NCBI GenBank assembly: GCA_003534175.1
Contig: DPFD01000211.1
Location: 1,725 to 15,721 of the forward strand
Direction of reading: 5' to 3'
Source of the DNA: Chitinophagaceae bacterium
GTDB lineage: Bacteria; Bacteroidota; Bacteroidia; Chitinophagales; Chitinophagaceae
DNA length: 13,997 nt
Below, piece by piece: positions 6,379 through 13,934 of the stretch (position 1 is the first letter of the stretch; the number at the start of each line of letters is the position of its first letter). Made by a program: the position numbers and the translations under genes. The notes under the pieces are model-generated. The model was not told where the DNA came from, did not search any database, and saw only the letters and a list, made by a program, of their open reading frames with translations.

Positions 6379-7124
6379 GTGCACTCAAAGCCATAGCCAT
6401 GATTCCCGCGCGGTACGCCGCTACCCGTTTCCCGCAAAAACTGATGAAAATGCTGGGCGACAAAACGGTTATCCGCAGTACCTACGAAAACACCGTGGCC
6501 ACTGAACTTTTCAGTGAGGTGTATGTGGTTACCGACCATCCGTTGATTTACGATGAAATCACCCGCCATGGCGGCAAAGCCCTGATGAGTAAACGGGAGC
6601 ATGAAAGCGGTACCGATCGGATAGCGGAAGCAGTAGAACATATTGATGCGGATGTAATCCTGAATGTGCAGGGCGACGAACCCTTCGTGTCTGCCCCACC
6701 GTTAGCCGCACTGCTGTCGGTTTTTGAACAGCCGGATACGCGGGTGGCTTCGTTGATGAAACCTTTTCAGGATGTAGAGATTGCCCATAATCCGAATGTA
6801 GTGAAGGTGGTGGTAGACAGGAACTTTCAATCGCTGATGTTCAGCCGAAGTCCGATTCCGTACCACCGGAATCACACATTGCCGGTAACGTATTACGAAC
6901 ACATCGGCGTATATGCCTTTACCAAAGAGGCGTTGATGAAGTTTACACAACTGAAACCCACTCCACTGGAGCTTATAGAAAAAATTGAATGCCTGCGATT
7001 TCTGGAAAATGGTATTCCGTTAAAAATGGTTACCACGGAAGTGGCCATGCTTAAAATAGATGTGCCTGATGATCTGGAGAAAGCCATAGATCATTTAAAC
7101 AAAATCAATCAGTTGAAAAGATGA
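6375..7124 (+). CDS. kdsB: 3-deoxy-manno-octulosonate cytidylyltransferase (CMP-Kdo synthetase)
   Basis: KdsB activates Kdo with CTP to give CMP-Kdo and pyrophosphate, the step before Kdo is added to lipid A. At 249 residues it has the family length. The nucleotide-binding signature is IPARYAATRFPQK (10-22). SGTDR (78-82) and QGDEP (99-103, with D101 a Mg ligand) follow. D229 in KIDVPDD corresponds to the second Mg-binding Asp (D235 in E. coli). HIGVYAF (176-182) and LE.IE.LRFLENG (199-213) complete the pattern. The ATG at 6375 overlaps the preceding stop (ATGA), and its own stop overlaps the next start in the same way, so it is the middle gene of a translationally coupled trio. Its presence implies a Gram-negative organism making Kdo-containing lipopolysaccharide. 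kdsD, an earlier Kdo gene, lies 3.3 kb away in another unit. Confidence 0.97.
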   Translation: MSALKAIAMIPARYAATRFPQKLMKMLGDKTVIRSTYENTVATELFSEVYVVTDHPLIYDEITRHGGKALMSKREHESGTDRIAEAVEHIDADVILNVQGDEPFVSAPPLAALLSVFEQPDTRVASLMKPFQDVEIAHNPNVVKVVVDRNFQSLMFSRSPIPYHRNHTLPVTYYEHIGVYAFTKEALMKFTQLKPTPLELIEKIECLRFLENGIPLKMVTTEVAMLKIDVPDDLEKAIDHLNKINQLKR

Positions 7125-7570
7125 AAAATTTATTCGACAACAGCACGTATGATGAAATTGTACACCGGCTTGAGCAGTTACGTCCGGAGATGAAAGCCCA
7201 ATGGGGTGTAATGACACCCGCTCAGATGCTGGCACATTGTAAAGAGGCGTTTAAAGTGCCTTTATCTCCGGTAAAACTTCCCCGTATGTTTTTGGGTTAT
7301 ATTCTGGGGCCTCTCATGAAACATCAGTTGTACAACGATAAGCCCTGGAAAAGAAACCTACCTACGGCCCCCAATTTTAAAATACGCGACGAGCGGAATT
7401 TTGATGCTGAAAAAAATGGGTTGATGCAACTGATCAATCAGTTTCACCATGCAGGCCCTGACGGTATTTCTAAATATCCTCACCCGATGTTTGGCACGTT
7501 CACTCCGGAACAATGGGGAAAATCAATGTACAAACACCTCGACCATCACCTCACTCAGTTTGGAGTGTAA
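7121..7570 (+). CDS. DUF1569 domain protein (DinB-like fold suspected)
   Basis: This 149-residue protein looks like the DUF1569 family, a group of unknown function thought to be related to the DinB/YfiT four-helix bundle. Visible support is the MTPAQMLAHC segment (31-40), equivalent to the W.....HL..H metal-binding helix of DinB-like proteins. Near the end are FGTFTPEQWGKSMYKHLDHHL (roughly 124-144), with H139, H142 and H143. H39 plus the C-terminal histidines could bind a divalent metal. There is no signal peptide or membrane segment, so it is probably cytoplasmic. The start overlaps the kdsB stop by four bases (ATGA), and the gene ends 44 bp from the convergent aminotransferase gene. A role in thiol transfer or detoxification would be a guess. 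Confidence 0.8.
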   Translation: MKNLFDNSTYDEIVHRLEQLRPEMKAQWGVMTPAQMLAHCKEAFKVPLSPVKLPRMFLGYILGPLMKHQLYNDKPWKRNLPTAPNFKIRDERNFDAEKNGLMQLINQFHHAGPDGISKYPHPMFGTFTPEQWGKSMYKHLDHHLTQFGV

Positions 7571-7614
7571 CACAAGCCTGAGCGGCATACGTATTCAACC
7601 CTGAGGAATGTAGA

Positions 7615-8757
7615 TCAATATCCTGCCCTTACCAGTCGGGAAGCGGCCTCTTCCAGCACCTCATCTTTTTTACAAAAACAAAAACGCAATACCCGGTGAT
7701 TCGGCGGTTGACGGTAAAACGCTGCTGCCGGAATGGTTGCCACACCGGCAGTTTCTACCAGTCTCACTGCAAAATCATTTTCAGATTCATTACTGATGTT
7801 TTCATAACTGTACAACTGAAAATAACTTCCATTGCTCACCATCGGCTTAAAGCGGGTTGCGCTCATATAGTGCTCGAGTTTCTCTTTTTGAACCTGCATT
7901 TTTTTACTCAGCAACAAGTAAGCATCAGGCTCTGACAGATACTCCGCAATTGCCGCCTGCATGGGCGTATTGCAGGTGAAGCAGTTGAACTGATGAATTT
8001 TTCTAAACTCTTTCATCCATTCGTCAGGACCAATAATATATCCCAGCTTCCAGCCCGTGCAGTTGTACACCTTGCCAAAAGAATATACCGCAAAGCTGCG
8101 GGATGCCAGTGCGGGATACTTCAGTACCGATTCATGTGAATGTCCGTTAAACACCAGGTGCTCATACACTTCATCACTGATGATGACAATCTCCGTATCC
8201 TGTACAATGCTTTCCAGTGTGCGCATATCCTGCTCCGTTAGTATGGCACCGGTAGGGTTGTGCGGTGAATTGAGAAGGATGGCTTTGGTGGCAGGATTTA
8301 TTTTTGCTCTTACCTCTTCCCAGTCAATGGAATAATCGGGATACGTTAGCAGTACAGAAACGGCCTTTCCGCCGTTGATTTCAATAGTGGGTATGTAGCT
8401 GTCGTACGCCGGCTCAAACACAATCACTTCATCGCCGGGATGAATCAGTGCGGTGAGGGCCGTGAACAGTGCGTAGGTACCTCCGGGTGTGACGGTAATA
8501 TTTTTATCCGGATGAACCTGTGCATTGTACAGTGTATTCACTTTGTCGGCGATGCGTTCGCGCAACAACGGAAACCCGTTCATATGCGTATACTGGTTGA
8601 GGTTATCGCGCATGGCTTTATGCACTCCTTCCGTCAGGGCCTCGTCCATAGGAAAATCAGGAAAACCCTGTCCCAGATTGATGGCCTTGTGTTTAGCTGC
8701 GAGTTCACTCATTACGGTAAAGATGGTAGTGCCGGCCTGCGGCAATTTACTTCTCAT
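7615..8757 (-). CDS. PLP-dependent aminotransferase, methionine/kynurenine type (YbdL-like)
   Basis: This class I/II aminotransferase transfers the amino group from methionine, kynurenine or aromatic amino acids to a 2-oxo acid. The 380-residue product has the normal family length. With M1 at 8757, it opens INLGQGFPDFPMDE (26-39), the hallmark of the YbdL/kynurenine aminotransferase group. The PLP-site residues are N167 (NSPHNPTG), D195 (ISDEVYEH), the Schiff-base lysine K229 (SFGKVYNCTGWKLGY) and the carboxylate-binding arginine R358 (RVLRFCFCKKDE). The frame stays open 49 codons upstream to 8904, but that part has no family resemblance and would overlap the HNH gene, so the ATG at 8757 is chosen. 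The gene lies 103 bp after the HNH gene on the same strand. Methionine salvage is the likeliest role, but substrate preference cannot be read from sequence. Confidence 0.92.
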   Translation of the reverse strand: MRSKLPQAGTTIFTVMSELAAKHKAINLGQGFPDFPMDEALTEGVHKAMRDNLNQYTHMNGFPLLRERIADKVNTLYNAQVHPDKNITVTPGGTYALFTALTALIHPGDEVIVFEPAYDSYIPTIEINGGKAVSVLLTYPDYSIDWEEVRAKINPATKAILLNSPHNPTGAILTEQDMRTLESIVQDTEIVIISDEVYEHLVFNGHSHESVLKYPALASRSFAVYSFGKVYNCTGWKLGYIIGPDEWMKEFRKIHQFNCFTCNTPMQAAIAEYLSEPDAYLLLSKKMQVQKEKLEHYMSATRFKPMVSNGSYFQLYSYENISNESENDFAVRLVETAGVATIPAAAFYRQPPNHRVLRFCFCKKDEVLEEAASRLVRAGY

Positions 8758-8860
8758 AAAACGATTGTTTATATAAGTGGAAATTAATGCAAATGACTGT
8801 AGAAATAAGATTGAATTTACGGGACTTTGGTTTAAAACCTGAATGTAGGTGTACGGAGAG

Positions 8861-9220
8861 TTATTGATGTAATTCGTTATGGCAGGTGTTGCATACTGAT
8901 TCAAGCCAGTCGATAGGTTCCTTTCCTATATTCACTTTAGCATATCGCTTATGGTGCACCTGAGTAGCCCGATCGCCGCAATACACACATCGCCAGTTAT
9001 CGCGTTTCAGTACTACATAACGCTTGCGCTTCCATGCATCGGATTTCAGGTAAACTTCACGGTAATAACTCTTTCGGGAAAGAATACTGCGTAAGAATGC
9101 GTCACTATAATAATGCTCCTTCTTTTTATCAGCACGCCTGTGGTTATATCGTGGTGCATTTCCCGGCAGGGATATCAACTGATAGAGCAGAACAACAAAG
9201 CATAACACCAAAATTTCCAT
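8861..9220 (-). CDS. HNH endonuclease-domain protein with N-terminal hydrophobic anchor
   Basis: This 119-residue protein has two parts. Residues 3-18 (ILVLCFVVLLYQLISL) are strongly hydrophobic and are followed by a basic stretch (R24 to K34). This looks like a single membrane anchor, with the positive-inside rule placing the rest in the cytoplasm. Residues 60-119 form a compact HNH domain: W63..KR..VLKRD, CVYC (C78/C81), QVHHKRY (H89/H90), then C110, C113, H114 and a terminal H118. The cysteines should bind a structural zinc and the histidines a catalytic metal. The HNH domain appears intact although it ends almost at the stop codon. Its target is unknown. It could be a DNA nuclease or a domestic relative without nuclease function. 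It is flanked by manC (104 bp upstream) and the aminotransferase on the same strand, and no partner methylase or immunity gene is present. Confidence 0.82.
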   Translation of the reverse strand: MEILVLCFVVLLYQLISLPGNAPRYNHRRADKKKEHYYSDAFLRSILSRKSYYREVYLKSDAWKRKRYVVLKRDNWRCVYCGDRATQVHHKRYAKVNIGKEPIDWLESVCNTCHNELHQ

Positions 9221-9323
9221 AATCGGACAATTTTAGTATGATTCAATGAGCGTTCCTGATTTTTACAGTTCCCCTGAAACAGGAAGTTCGAAAATTTCGT
9301 TTACACGTATGCGTTACTATACA

Positions 9324-10406
9324 CTAAATATACTTGTCTCCCTTATTGCGCTTGATTTCGTTTACGTATTCCTTAATATCCTGTTCGTTACTTTTACGGC
9401 AGATGAGTAATACATCTTCGGTGTCCACTATAATGAAATCATCTAAACCCTGCAGCAGCACGAGTTTTTCGTGAGGTACGTGCACCATGTTGTTGGTAGC
9501 ATCTATCACCATTACATTATTTCCTGCAACGGCATTGCCGAGGTAATCTTTATCGAGGGTTTCGTAGGCGCTGGCCCAGGTGCCCAAATCGCTCCAGCCG
9601 AAAGAAGCCGGAATAACATATACATTATCCGCCTTTTCCATGATGCCGTAATCAATGGAGATGTTCACGCACATCGGATAAATTTTTTCGATAGCTGCTT
9701 TTTCATTCGGTGTATTGAAATCTGCTTTACCCGAATCAAACACATCGTGCAGTTCGGGCAAAAAGCGTTCAAAGGCTTTAATGATGTTCTTTACTTCCCA
9801 AACAAAGATGCCGGCATTCCATAAAAACTCCCCGCTCGACACAAATGTTTTGGCCAGCTCTTTATCAGGCTTCTCCGTAAATGTTTTTACTTTAAATACA
9901 TTATCGGAAACAGGAAACGGTTCAAACTGAATGTACCCGTAACCGGTATTGGGGTTGGTGGGTTTAATGCCCAGGGTTAACAACGCTTTTATGTGTGATG
10001 TAAAATGCAGGGCATCAGCACATACCTGTACGAATGCTTCGTTATCGAGAATGAGATGATCTGCCGGTGCACAGATTAAGTTGGCATGCGGATTCAACTG
10101 ATGCAACTTGTAAGAAATATACGCAATGCAGGGTGCGGTATTTTTGCGCGAAGGTTCACATAATATATTGGCGGGATTCAACTCTGGCAGCTGCTGTTGC
10201 ACAATATGTTCGTAGCTGTCAGACGTAACCACAAAAATATTATCTTTTGGAATGAAGGCCGCAAACCGATCGTAGGTACTTTGAATGAGGGTTCTACCGG
10301 TATTCAGAATATCAAGAAACTGTTTAGGATACTCTGTTCTGCTCATGGGCCAAAAACGACTTCCAATTCCTCCGGCCATGATGGCCACATAATTATTTTT
10401 ATTCAT
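9324..10406 (-). CDS. manC: Mannose-1-phosphate guanylyltransferase
   Basis: ManC makes GDP-mannose from mannose-1-phosphate and GTP, feeding GDP-sugar pathways for polysaccharides, glycoproteins or O-antigen. The nucleotidyltransferase signature is at the N-terminus: MAGGIGSRFWPMSR..PKQFL (10-31). It is followed by EPSRKNTAPCIAY (about 94-106), the metal-binding APADHLI, GYGYI, FTEKPD and FLWNAGIFVW. The protein has 360 residues and stops after the transferase domain and a short left-handed-helix tail. It therefore lacks the C-terminal mannose-6-phosphate isomerase cupin of the bifunctional 470-480-residue enzymes. A separate isomerase gene is expected elsewhere. The ATG lies 18 bp downstream of the kdsD stop with no promoter in the gap, so the two are probably co-transcribed. 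Confidence 0.95.
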   Translation of the reverse strand: MNKNNYVAIMAGGIGSRFWPMSRTEYPKQFLDILNTGRTLIQSTYDRFAAFIPKDNIFVVTSDSYEHIVQQQLPELNPANILCEPSRKNTAPCIAYISYKLHQLNPHANLICAPADHLILDNEAFVQVCADALHFTSHIKALLTLGIKPTNPNTGYGYIQFEPFPVSDNVFKVKTFTEKPDKELAKTFVSSGEFLWNAGIFVWEVKNIIKAFERFLPELHDVFDSGKADFNTPNEKAAIEKIYPMCVNISIDYGIMEKADNVYVIPASFGWSDLGTWASAYETLDKDYLGNAVAGNNVMVIDATNNMVHVPHEKLVLLQGLDDFIIVDTEDVLLICRKSNEQDIKEYVNEIKRNKGDKYI

Positions 10407-10424
10407 GTTGATTCTACAGTTTCT

Positions 10425-11390
10425 TTAAATAATACCCTCGCGGATGATCTCCTGCAGGTGTACTATACCGGTGTATTGTTGTTGCGGATTCACCACCAGC
10501 AATTGGTTGATATTGTTTTTGCGCATCACTTCCAGGGCCTCGGCCGCCATTTCTTCGGCAGCAATGGTTTTGGGGGTTCTAATCATGATATCGCCCGCCG
10601 TTAATCTCGCAATGGAATCGTTGTTTTCCAGCATCCGGCGCACATCGCCATCGGTGATGATTCCGATAAGTTCCCCCTGATTATTTACAACGGCGGTGGC
10701 CCCCAATCGGCTGCGGGTCATTTCCACAATCACCTCTTTTATCCCCGATTCCGCTACCACAGAGGGTTTTTGATTGCTCATCACATCCAGCACCCGCAGG
10801 TAAAGACGTTTGCCTAGCGAGCCCCCGGGATGAAACCGGGCGAAGTGTTCTTTTCTGAAACCCTTCAAATCCATCAGGCAAACCGCCAGCGCATCCCCCA
10901 TCACCATTTGTGCCGTGGTGGAAGTAGTGGGAGCGAGGTTATTCGGGCAGGCCTCCTGAGATACCGTGGTATTCAATACCTTATCTGCATTCTGCGCCAG
11001 AAACGACTGCATATTGCCCGTCATGCCCACCAACAGGTTTCCAAAGTTTTTAACCAGGGGAACAAGCACTTTAATTTCGGGACTGTCACCGCTTTTGCTG
11101 ATAACCATCACGATATCACCGGGTTGAACAATCCCCAGATCGCCATGGATAGCGTCGGCCGCATGCATGAAAATGGCGGGTGTGCCCGTGCTGTTGAAGG
11201 TGGCTACTATTTTCTGTGCAATGATGGCACTTTTGCCAATGCCGCTGATTACCATTCGGCCCTGCATTTGGGCGATGGCCTTTACCACTTCTTCAAAGGT
11301 TTCATCTACATAACTTTTCAGATGACTGAGGGCATCAGCCTGTAATGTGATGGTACGCAGTGCCGTTTGTATAATTTCAGAAGATTGCAT
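10425..11390 (-). CDS. kdsD: Arabinose-5-phosphate isomerase (KdsD/KpsF family)
   Basis: KdsD converts ribulose-5-phosphate to arabinose-5-phosphate, the first committed step toward Kdo. The 321 residues carry an N-terminal SIS sugar-isomerase domain (about 35-175) and two CBS domains (about 205-260 and 270-321). Active-site residues matching E. coli KdsD K59, E111, E152 and H193 are K53 (GIGKSA), E105 (SGDSPEI), E146 (SQEACPNNLAPTTST) and H187 (FHPGGSLGKRL), all shifted by exactly six. The second of these sits in SGDSPE, where many homologues have SGET.E. The paired CBS domains often sense nucleotides or CMP-Kdo-like ligands, but that is inference. An exact -7 element ends 7 nt before the ATG. 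It is divergent from recQ and leads the pair with manC. Kdo and GDP-mannose precursors are thus made from one unit, while kdsB is elsewhere in the window. Confidence 0.95.
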   Translation of the reverse strand: MQSSEIIQTALRTITLQADALSHLKSYVDETFEEVVKAIAQMQGRMVISGIGKSAIIAQKIVATFNSTGTPAIFMHAADAIHGDLGIVQPGDIVMVISKSGDSPEIKVLVPLVKNFGNLLVGMTGNMQSFLAQNADKVLNTTVSQEACPNNLAPTTSTTAQMVMGDALAVCLMDLKGFRKEHFARFHPGGSLGKRLYLRVLDVMSNQKPSVVAESGIKEVIVEMTRSRLGATAVVNNQGELIGIITDGDVRRMLENNDSIARLTAGDIMIRTPKTIAAEEMAAEALEVMRKNNINQLLVVNPQQQYTGIVHLQEIIREGII

Positions 11391-11397
11391 CCGGTGG

Positions 11398-11405
11398 CAA
11401 ACCTA
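11398..11405 (-). promoter_or_regulatory. -7 promoter element of kdsD-manC
   Basis: Read on the minus strand, TAGGTTTG is an exact TAnnTTTG match. It ends 7 nt before the kdsD ATG at 11390, so the predicted leader is only about 0-4 nt. No TTG at the -33 position is evident. Confidence 0.5.
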
Positions 11406-11506
11406 ATTCAATTGATGGAAAAATAAAAGCCTGCAGGTGTGTTAAAAACAGATTAGAAAAAAAATGAATCGGGAATTGAGAAAATTTGCGTAACTTATGA
11501 AGATTA

Positions 11507-11523
11507 AAGATTTGCAAAATCTT
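11507..11523. repeat. 17-bp palindrome in the kdsD/recQ intergenic region
   Basis: AAGATTT and AAATCTT form perfect 7-bp arms around GCA. The size and symmetry suit a dimeric repressor site. AAGATTTG also resembles a -7 element (one mismatch) with a TTTG (11485-11488) 18 nt upstream, so the palindrome could be an operator over an upstream recQ promoter. AT-rich DNA yields such palindromes by chance fairly often. Confidence 0.4.
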
Positions 11524-11565
11524 AAAACAGCTCTGCATGACTGAGGTAAATGAAGCGATTTGCAG

Positions 11566-11573
11566 TAACTTCG
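11566..11573 (+). promoter_or_regulatory. Possible -7 promoter element of recQ
   Basis: TAACTTCG matches TAnnTTTG except for one base (C for T). Transcription would begin near 11577, giving a leader of about 49 nt that starts at the CCCTTTT palindrome. No -33 TTG is well placed. Confidence 0.3.
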
Positions 11574-11576
11574 CTA

Positions 11577-11591
11577 CCCTTTTGAAAAGGG
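11577..11591. repeat. 15-bp palindrome in the recQ leader
   Basis: CCCTTTT and AAAAGGG are perfect 7-bp arms around a single G. In RNA this would fold as a 6-bp stem with a 3-nt loop. It would lie at the extreme 5' end of the transcript if the TAACTTCG element at 11566 is used. It could be a DNA operator or an mRNA-stabilising hairpin. It is not followed by a T-run, so it is not an intrinsic terminator. Confidence 0.4.
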
Positions 11592-11625
11592 TTTCAGCAA
11601 TTGATTGTTGTTAAGTTCTATTCTT

Positions 11626-13881
11626 ATGCCAAAAGTAAAATCTATATCCACTAAAAAATCTACTCCTGTTTCTAAAAACAAACATGCGTACGATCTTTCA
11701 ACCGCTTTACAGGATGTGTTCGGTTTCAATCATTTTAAAGGTGATCAGGAAGCCATCATCCACAGCCTGCTGAACGGAAACGACACTTTCGTAATCATGC
11801 CTACCGGTGGCGGAAAAAGCATGTGTTACCAACTGCCGGCCATGTTGCTCGACGGAGTAGCTATTGTAGTGTCGCCCCTCATCGCCCTGATGAAGAATCA
11901 GGTTGATTTAATTCGCGGTTACAGCAGCAAAGACCATATTGCTCACTTCCTCAATAGTTCCCTCAACAAAGGACAACAAAAGGCAGTTAAATCCGATTTG
12001 CTTTCCGGTAATACCAAATTGTTGTATGTAGCGCCTGAAACCATGACCAAGGAAGAGAATATCAGTTTCTTTAAAGACCTGAACATATCCTTCTTTGCGG
12101 TGGATGAAGCGCATTGTATTTCGGAATGGGGACACGATTTCAGACCTGAGTATCGCAGACTCCGGGAAATGATGGACAACATCAATACTTCCGTACCGGT
12201 TATTGCACTAACAGCTACGGCTACCCCAAAAGTGCAGAGTGATATTGTGAAGAACCTCGGCTTGCGATCCCCCAATATTTTCATCTCATCGTTTAACAGG
12301 CCCAACCTCGTGTACGAAGTGTTGCCCAAAATAAAGGTCGATGAAACCAATAAAAGCATTGTTCGTTTTATTCAGTCGCATAAAGGCAAAAGCGGAATCA
12401 TCTATACCCTCAACCGTAAAACCACCGAGGAACTGGCCGACATGCTGAAAGCTAATGGTATTAGTGCCGTGGCGTATCACGCCGGTTTGGATGGTAAACT
12501 CCGGGCCAAGCGTCAGGACGAATTTCTGAATGAGGATGTTCAGGTAATTGTTGCCACCATTGCTTTTGGGATGGGTATCGATAAACCGGATGTACGTTTT
12601 GTAATTCATTATAATATTCCCAAGTCGATTGAAAATTATTATCAGGAAACCGGTCGTGCCGGACGTGACGGACTCGAAGGGAAATGTATTTTATACTATT
12701 CACATAAAGATGTTTCGAAACTGGAACACTTTATGCGTGATAAACCACTGAGTGAAAGAGAAGTAGGCGCTCAGCTAATCAGTGAAACTGTATCGTATGC
12801 TGAGAGCAGTGTATGCCGGAGAAAAACCCTGCTCTATTATTTCGGAGAACATTTCGACGACAGCAAATCGTGCGGGCATTGTGATAACTGTCTGCATCCG
12901 AAAGAAAAAGTAGAAGCACGTGATGAAGTGGTTACCGCACTGAAAGTTATCAGTAAGCTGGGAGAGAATTTCAACATTGATTATGTCATCAACATCCTCA
13001 TCGGAAAACTAACACCGCAGGTTCAGATGTATCGTCATGAAAACCTGGAGGTGTTTGCTTCCGGCAACAACAGGGATGCTAATTTCTGGAACAGCTTGTT
13101 GAGGCAGATGCTGTTGCATGAATTACTGGAAAAAGACATTGTTGAATATGGCTTGTTGAAGCTCACCAAAAAGAGCAAAGCGTTTTTGAAAAAACCGGGA
13201 TCATTCAAAATTGTTTTGAACAATACATTTGAAAATGCTCAGGCAGATGAAGATGAAGCCGCACAAGCTGCTCCTGCCGCCGGCGCGTTGGATGATGCGT
13301 TGTTTGAAAGCCTGAAAACACTTCGTAAAAAAGTAGCCACAGAAAAAAAGTTACCTCCGTTTGTGATATTTCTGGAATCTTCACTGGAAGATATGGCCAC
13401 GATGTATCCTACCACTATGGAGGAACTGGAGAAGATCAGTGGCGTAAGCAAGGGCAAGGCGCTTCGGTATGGAAAACCTTTCCTCGATTTGATTCGCGCT
13501 TATGTGGAAGAACATGATATTATTCGTCCGGATGATTTTGTAATGAAATCAGTTGCCAGCCGAAAGAACAATAAGATCTTCATCATCCAGAACGTAGACA
13601 AGAAAATTCCGCTTGAAACCATCGCCAAACAAAAAGAGTTGCGGCTGGATGAGTTGCTGGAAGAAATGGAAACGATTGTTGCCAGCGGTACCAAGCTGAA
13701 CCTGAATTATGCCATTGAAGAAATGGTGGATGAATATGAACAGGAGGAGATCATCGATTATTTTAAAGGATGCGAAACCTCCTCGTTGCAGGTAGCACAG
13801 GAAGAACTGGCCGACAGTAATTTCAACTGGGAGCAATTGAAACTGATGCGTATCAAGTTTTTATGTGAATACGGCAACTAA
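11626..13881 (+). CDS. recQ: ATP-dependent DNA helicase RecQ
   Basis: RecQ unwinds DNA 3'-5' in recombination and fork repair. From the ATG at 11626 the protein has 751 residues. The helicase core shows FGFNHFKGDQEA (Q-motif region), Walker A TGGGKS (K64), DEAH (160-163) followed by the RecQ aromatic loop ISEWGHDFRPEYRRL, ALTATATP, and motif VI QETGRAGRDG (340-349). The zinc-binding part of the RecQ-Ct region has C397, C416, C419 and C422, and a winged-helix follows. A low-complexity acidic/alanine-rich linker (about 536-556) leads to an HRDC domain (about 556-630). The last ~115 residues resemble the HTH_40-type tail of long RecQ proteins. It is about 140 residues longer than E. coli RecQ (609), usual for Bacteroidota. 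A TTG at 11605 would add seven residues but is unlikely. recQ is divergent from kdsD and ends 76 bp before a tRNA gene. Confidence 0.97.
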   Translation: MPKVKSISTKKSTPVSKNKHAYDLSTALQDVFGFNHFKGDQEAIIHSLLNGNDTFVIMPTGGGKSMCYQLPAMLLDGVAIVVSPLIALMKNQVDLIRGYSSKDHIAHFLNSSLNKGQQKAVKSDLLSGNTKLLYVAPETMTKEENISFFKDLNISFFAVDEAHCISEWGHDFRPEYRRLREMMDNINTSVPVIALTATATPKVQSDIVKNLGLRSPNIFISSFNRPNLVYEVLPKIKVDETNKSIVRFIQSHKGKSGIIYTLNRKTTEELADMLKANGISAVAYHAGLDGKLRAKRQDEFLNEDVQVIVATIAFGMGIDKPDVRFVIHYNIPKSIENYYQETGRAGRDGLEGKCILYYSHKDVSKLEHFMRDKPLSEREVGAQLISETVSYAESSVCRRKTLLYYFGEHFDDSKSCGHCDNCLHPKEKVEARDEVVTALKVISKLGENFNIDYVINILIGKLTPQVQMYRHENLEVFASGNNRDANFWNSLLRQMLLHELLEKDIVEYGLLKLTKKSKAFLKKPGSFKIVLNNTFENAQADEDEAAQAAPAAGALDDALFESLKTLRKKVATEKKLPPFVIFLESSLEDMATMYPTTMEELEKISGVSKGKALRYGKPFLDLIRAYVEEHDIIRPDDFVMKSVASRKNNKIFIIQNVDKKIPLETIAKQKELRLDELLEEMETIVASGTKLNLNYAIEEMVDEYEQEEIIDYFKGCETSSLQVAQEELADSNFNWEQLKLMRIKFLCEYGN

Positions 13882-13934
13882 GGCCGCTTTCTAAAATATT
13901 TCCACTGAGATGTTATTTAGATGCAAAAACTCCT

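Noticed and set aside
8758..8904. In-frame 49-residue extension of the aminotransferase overlapping the HNH gene
   Set aside because: The family begins at MRSKLPQAGTTIF. The extension has no similarity and would overlap the HNH coding region by 44 bp.
9256..9302. Short inverted repeats (CCTG-AAA-CAGG and CGAAA-A-TTTCG) between HNH and manC as a terminator
   Set aside because: The stems are only 4-5 bp, the longer TTCCTG/CAGGAA pairing has a 21-nt loop, and no stem is followed by a clear T-run in the right orientation.
10830..11345. A 171-codon open frame on the plus strand opposite kdsD
   Set aside because: kdsD is intact with the full active-site set on the other strand. The antisense frame has no start signal or family resemblance.
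8861..13881. The idea that the HNH protein with RecQ and neighbouring genes forms a defence system
   Set aside because: The genes are on different strands, separated by kdsD and manC, and RecQ is a normal housekeeping form. No methylase, sensor, NTPase partner, integrase or CRISPR feature is present.
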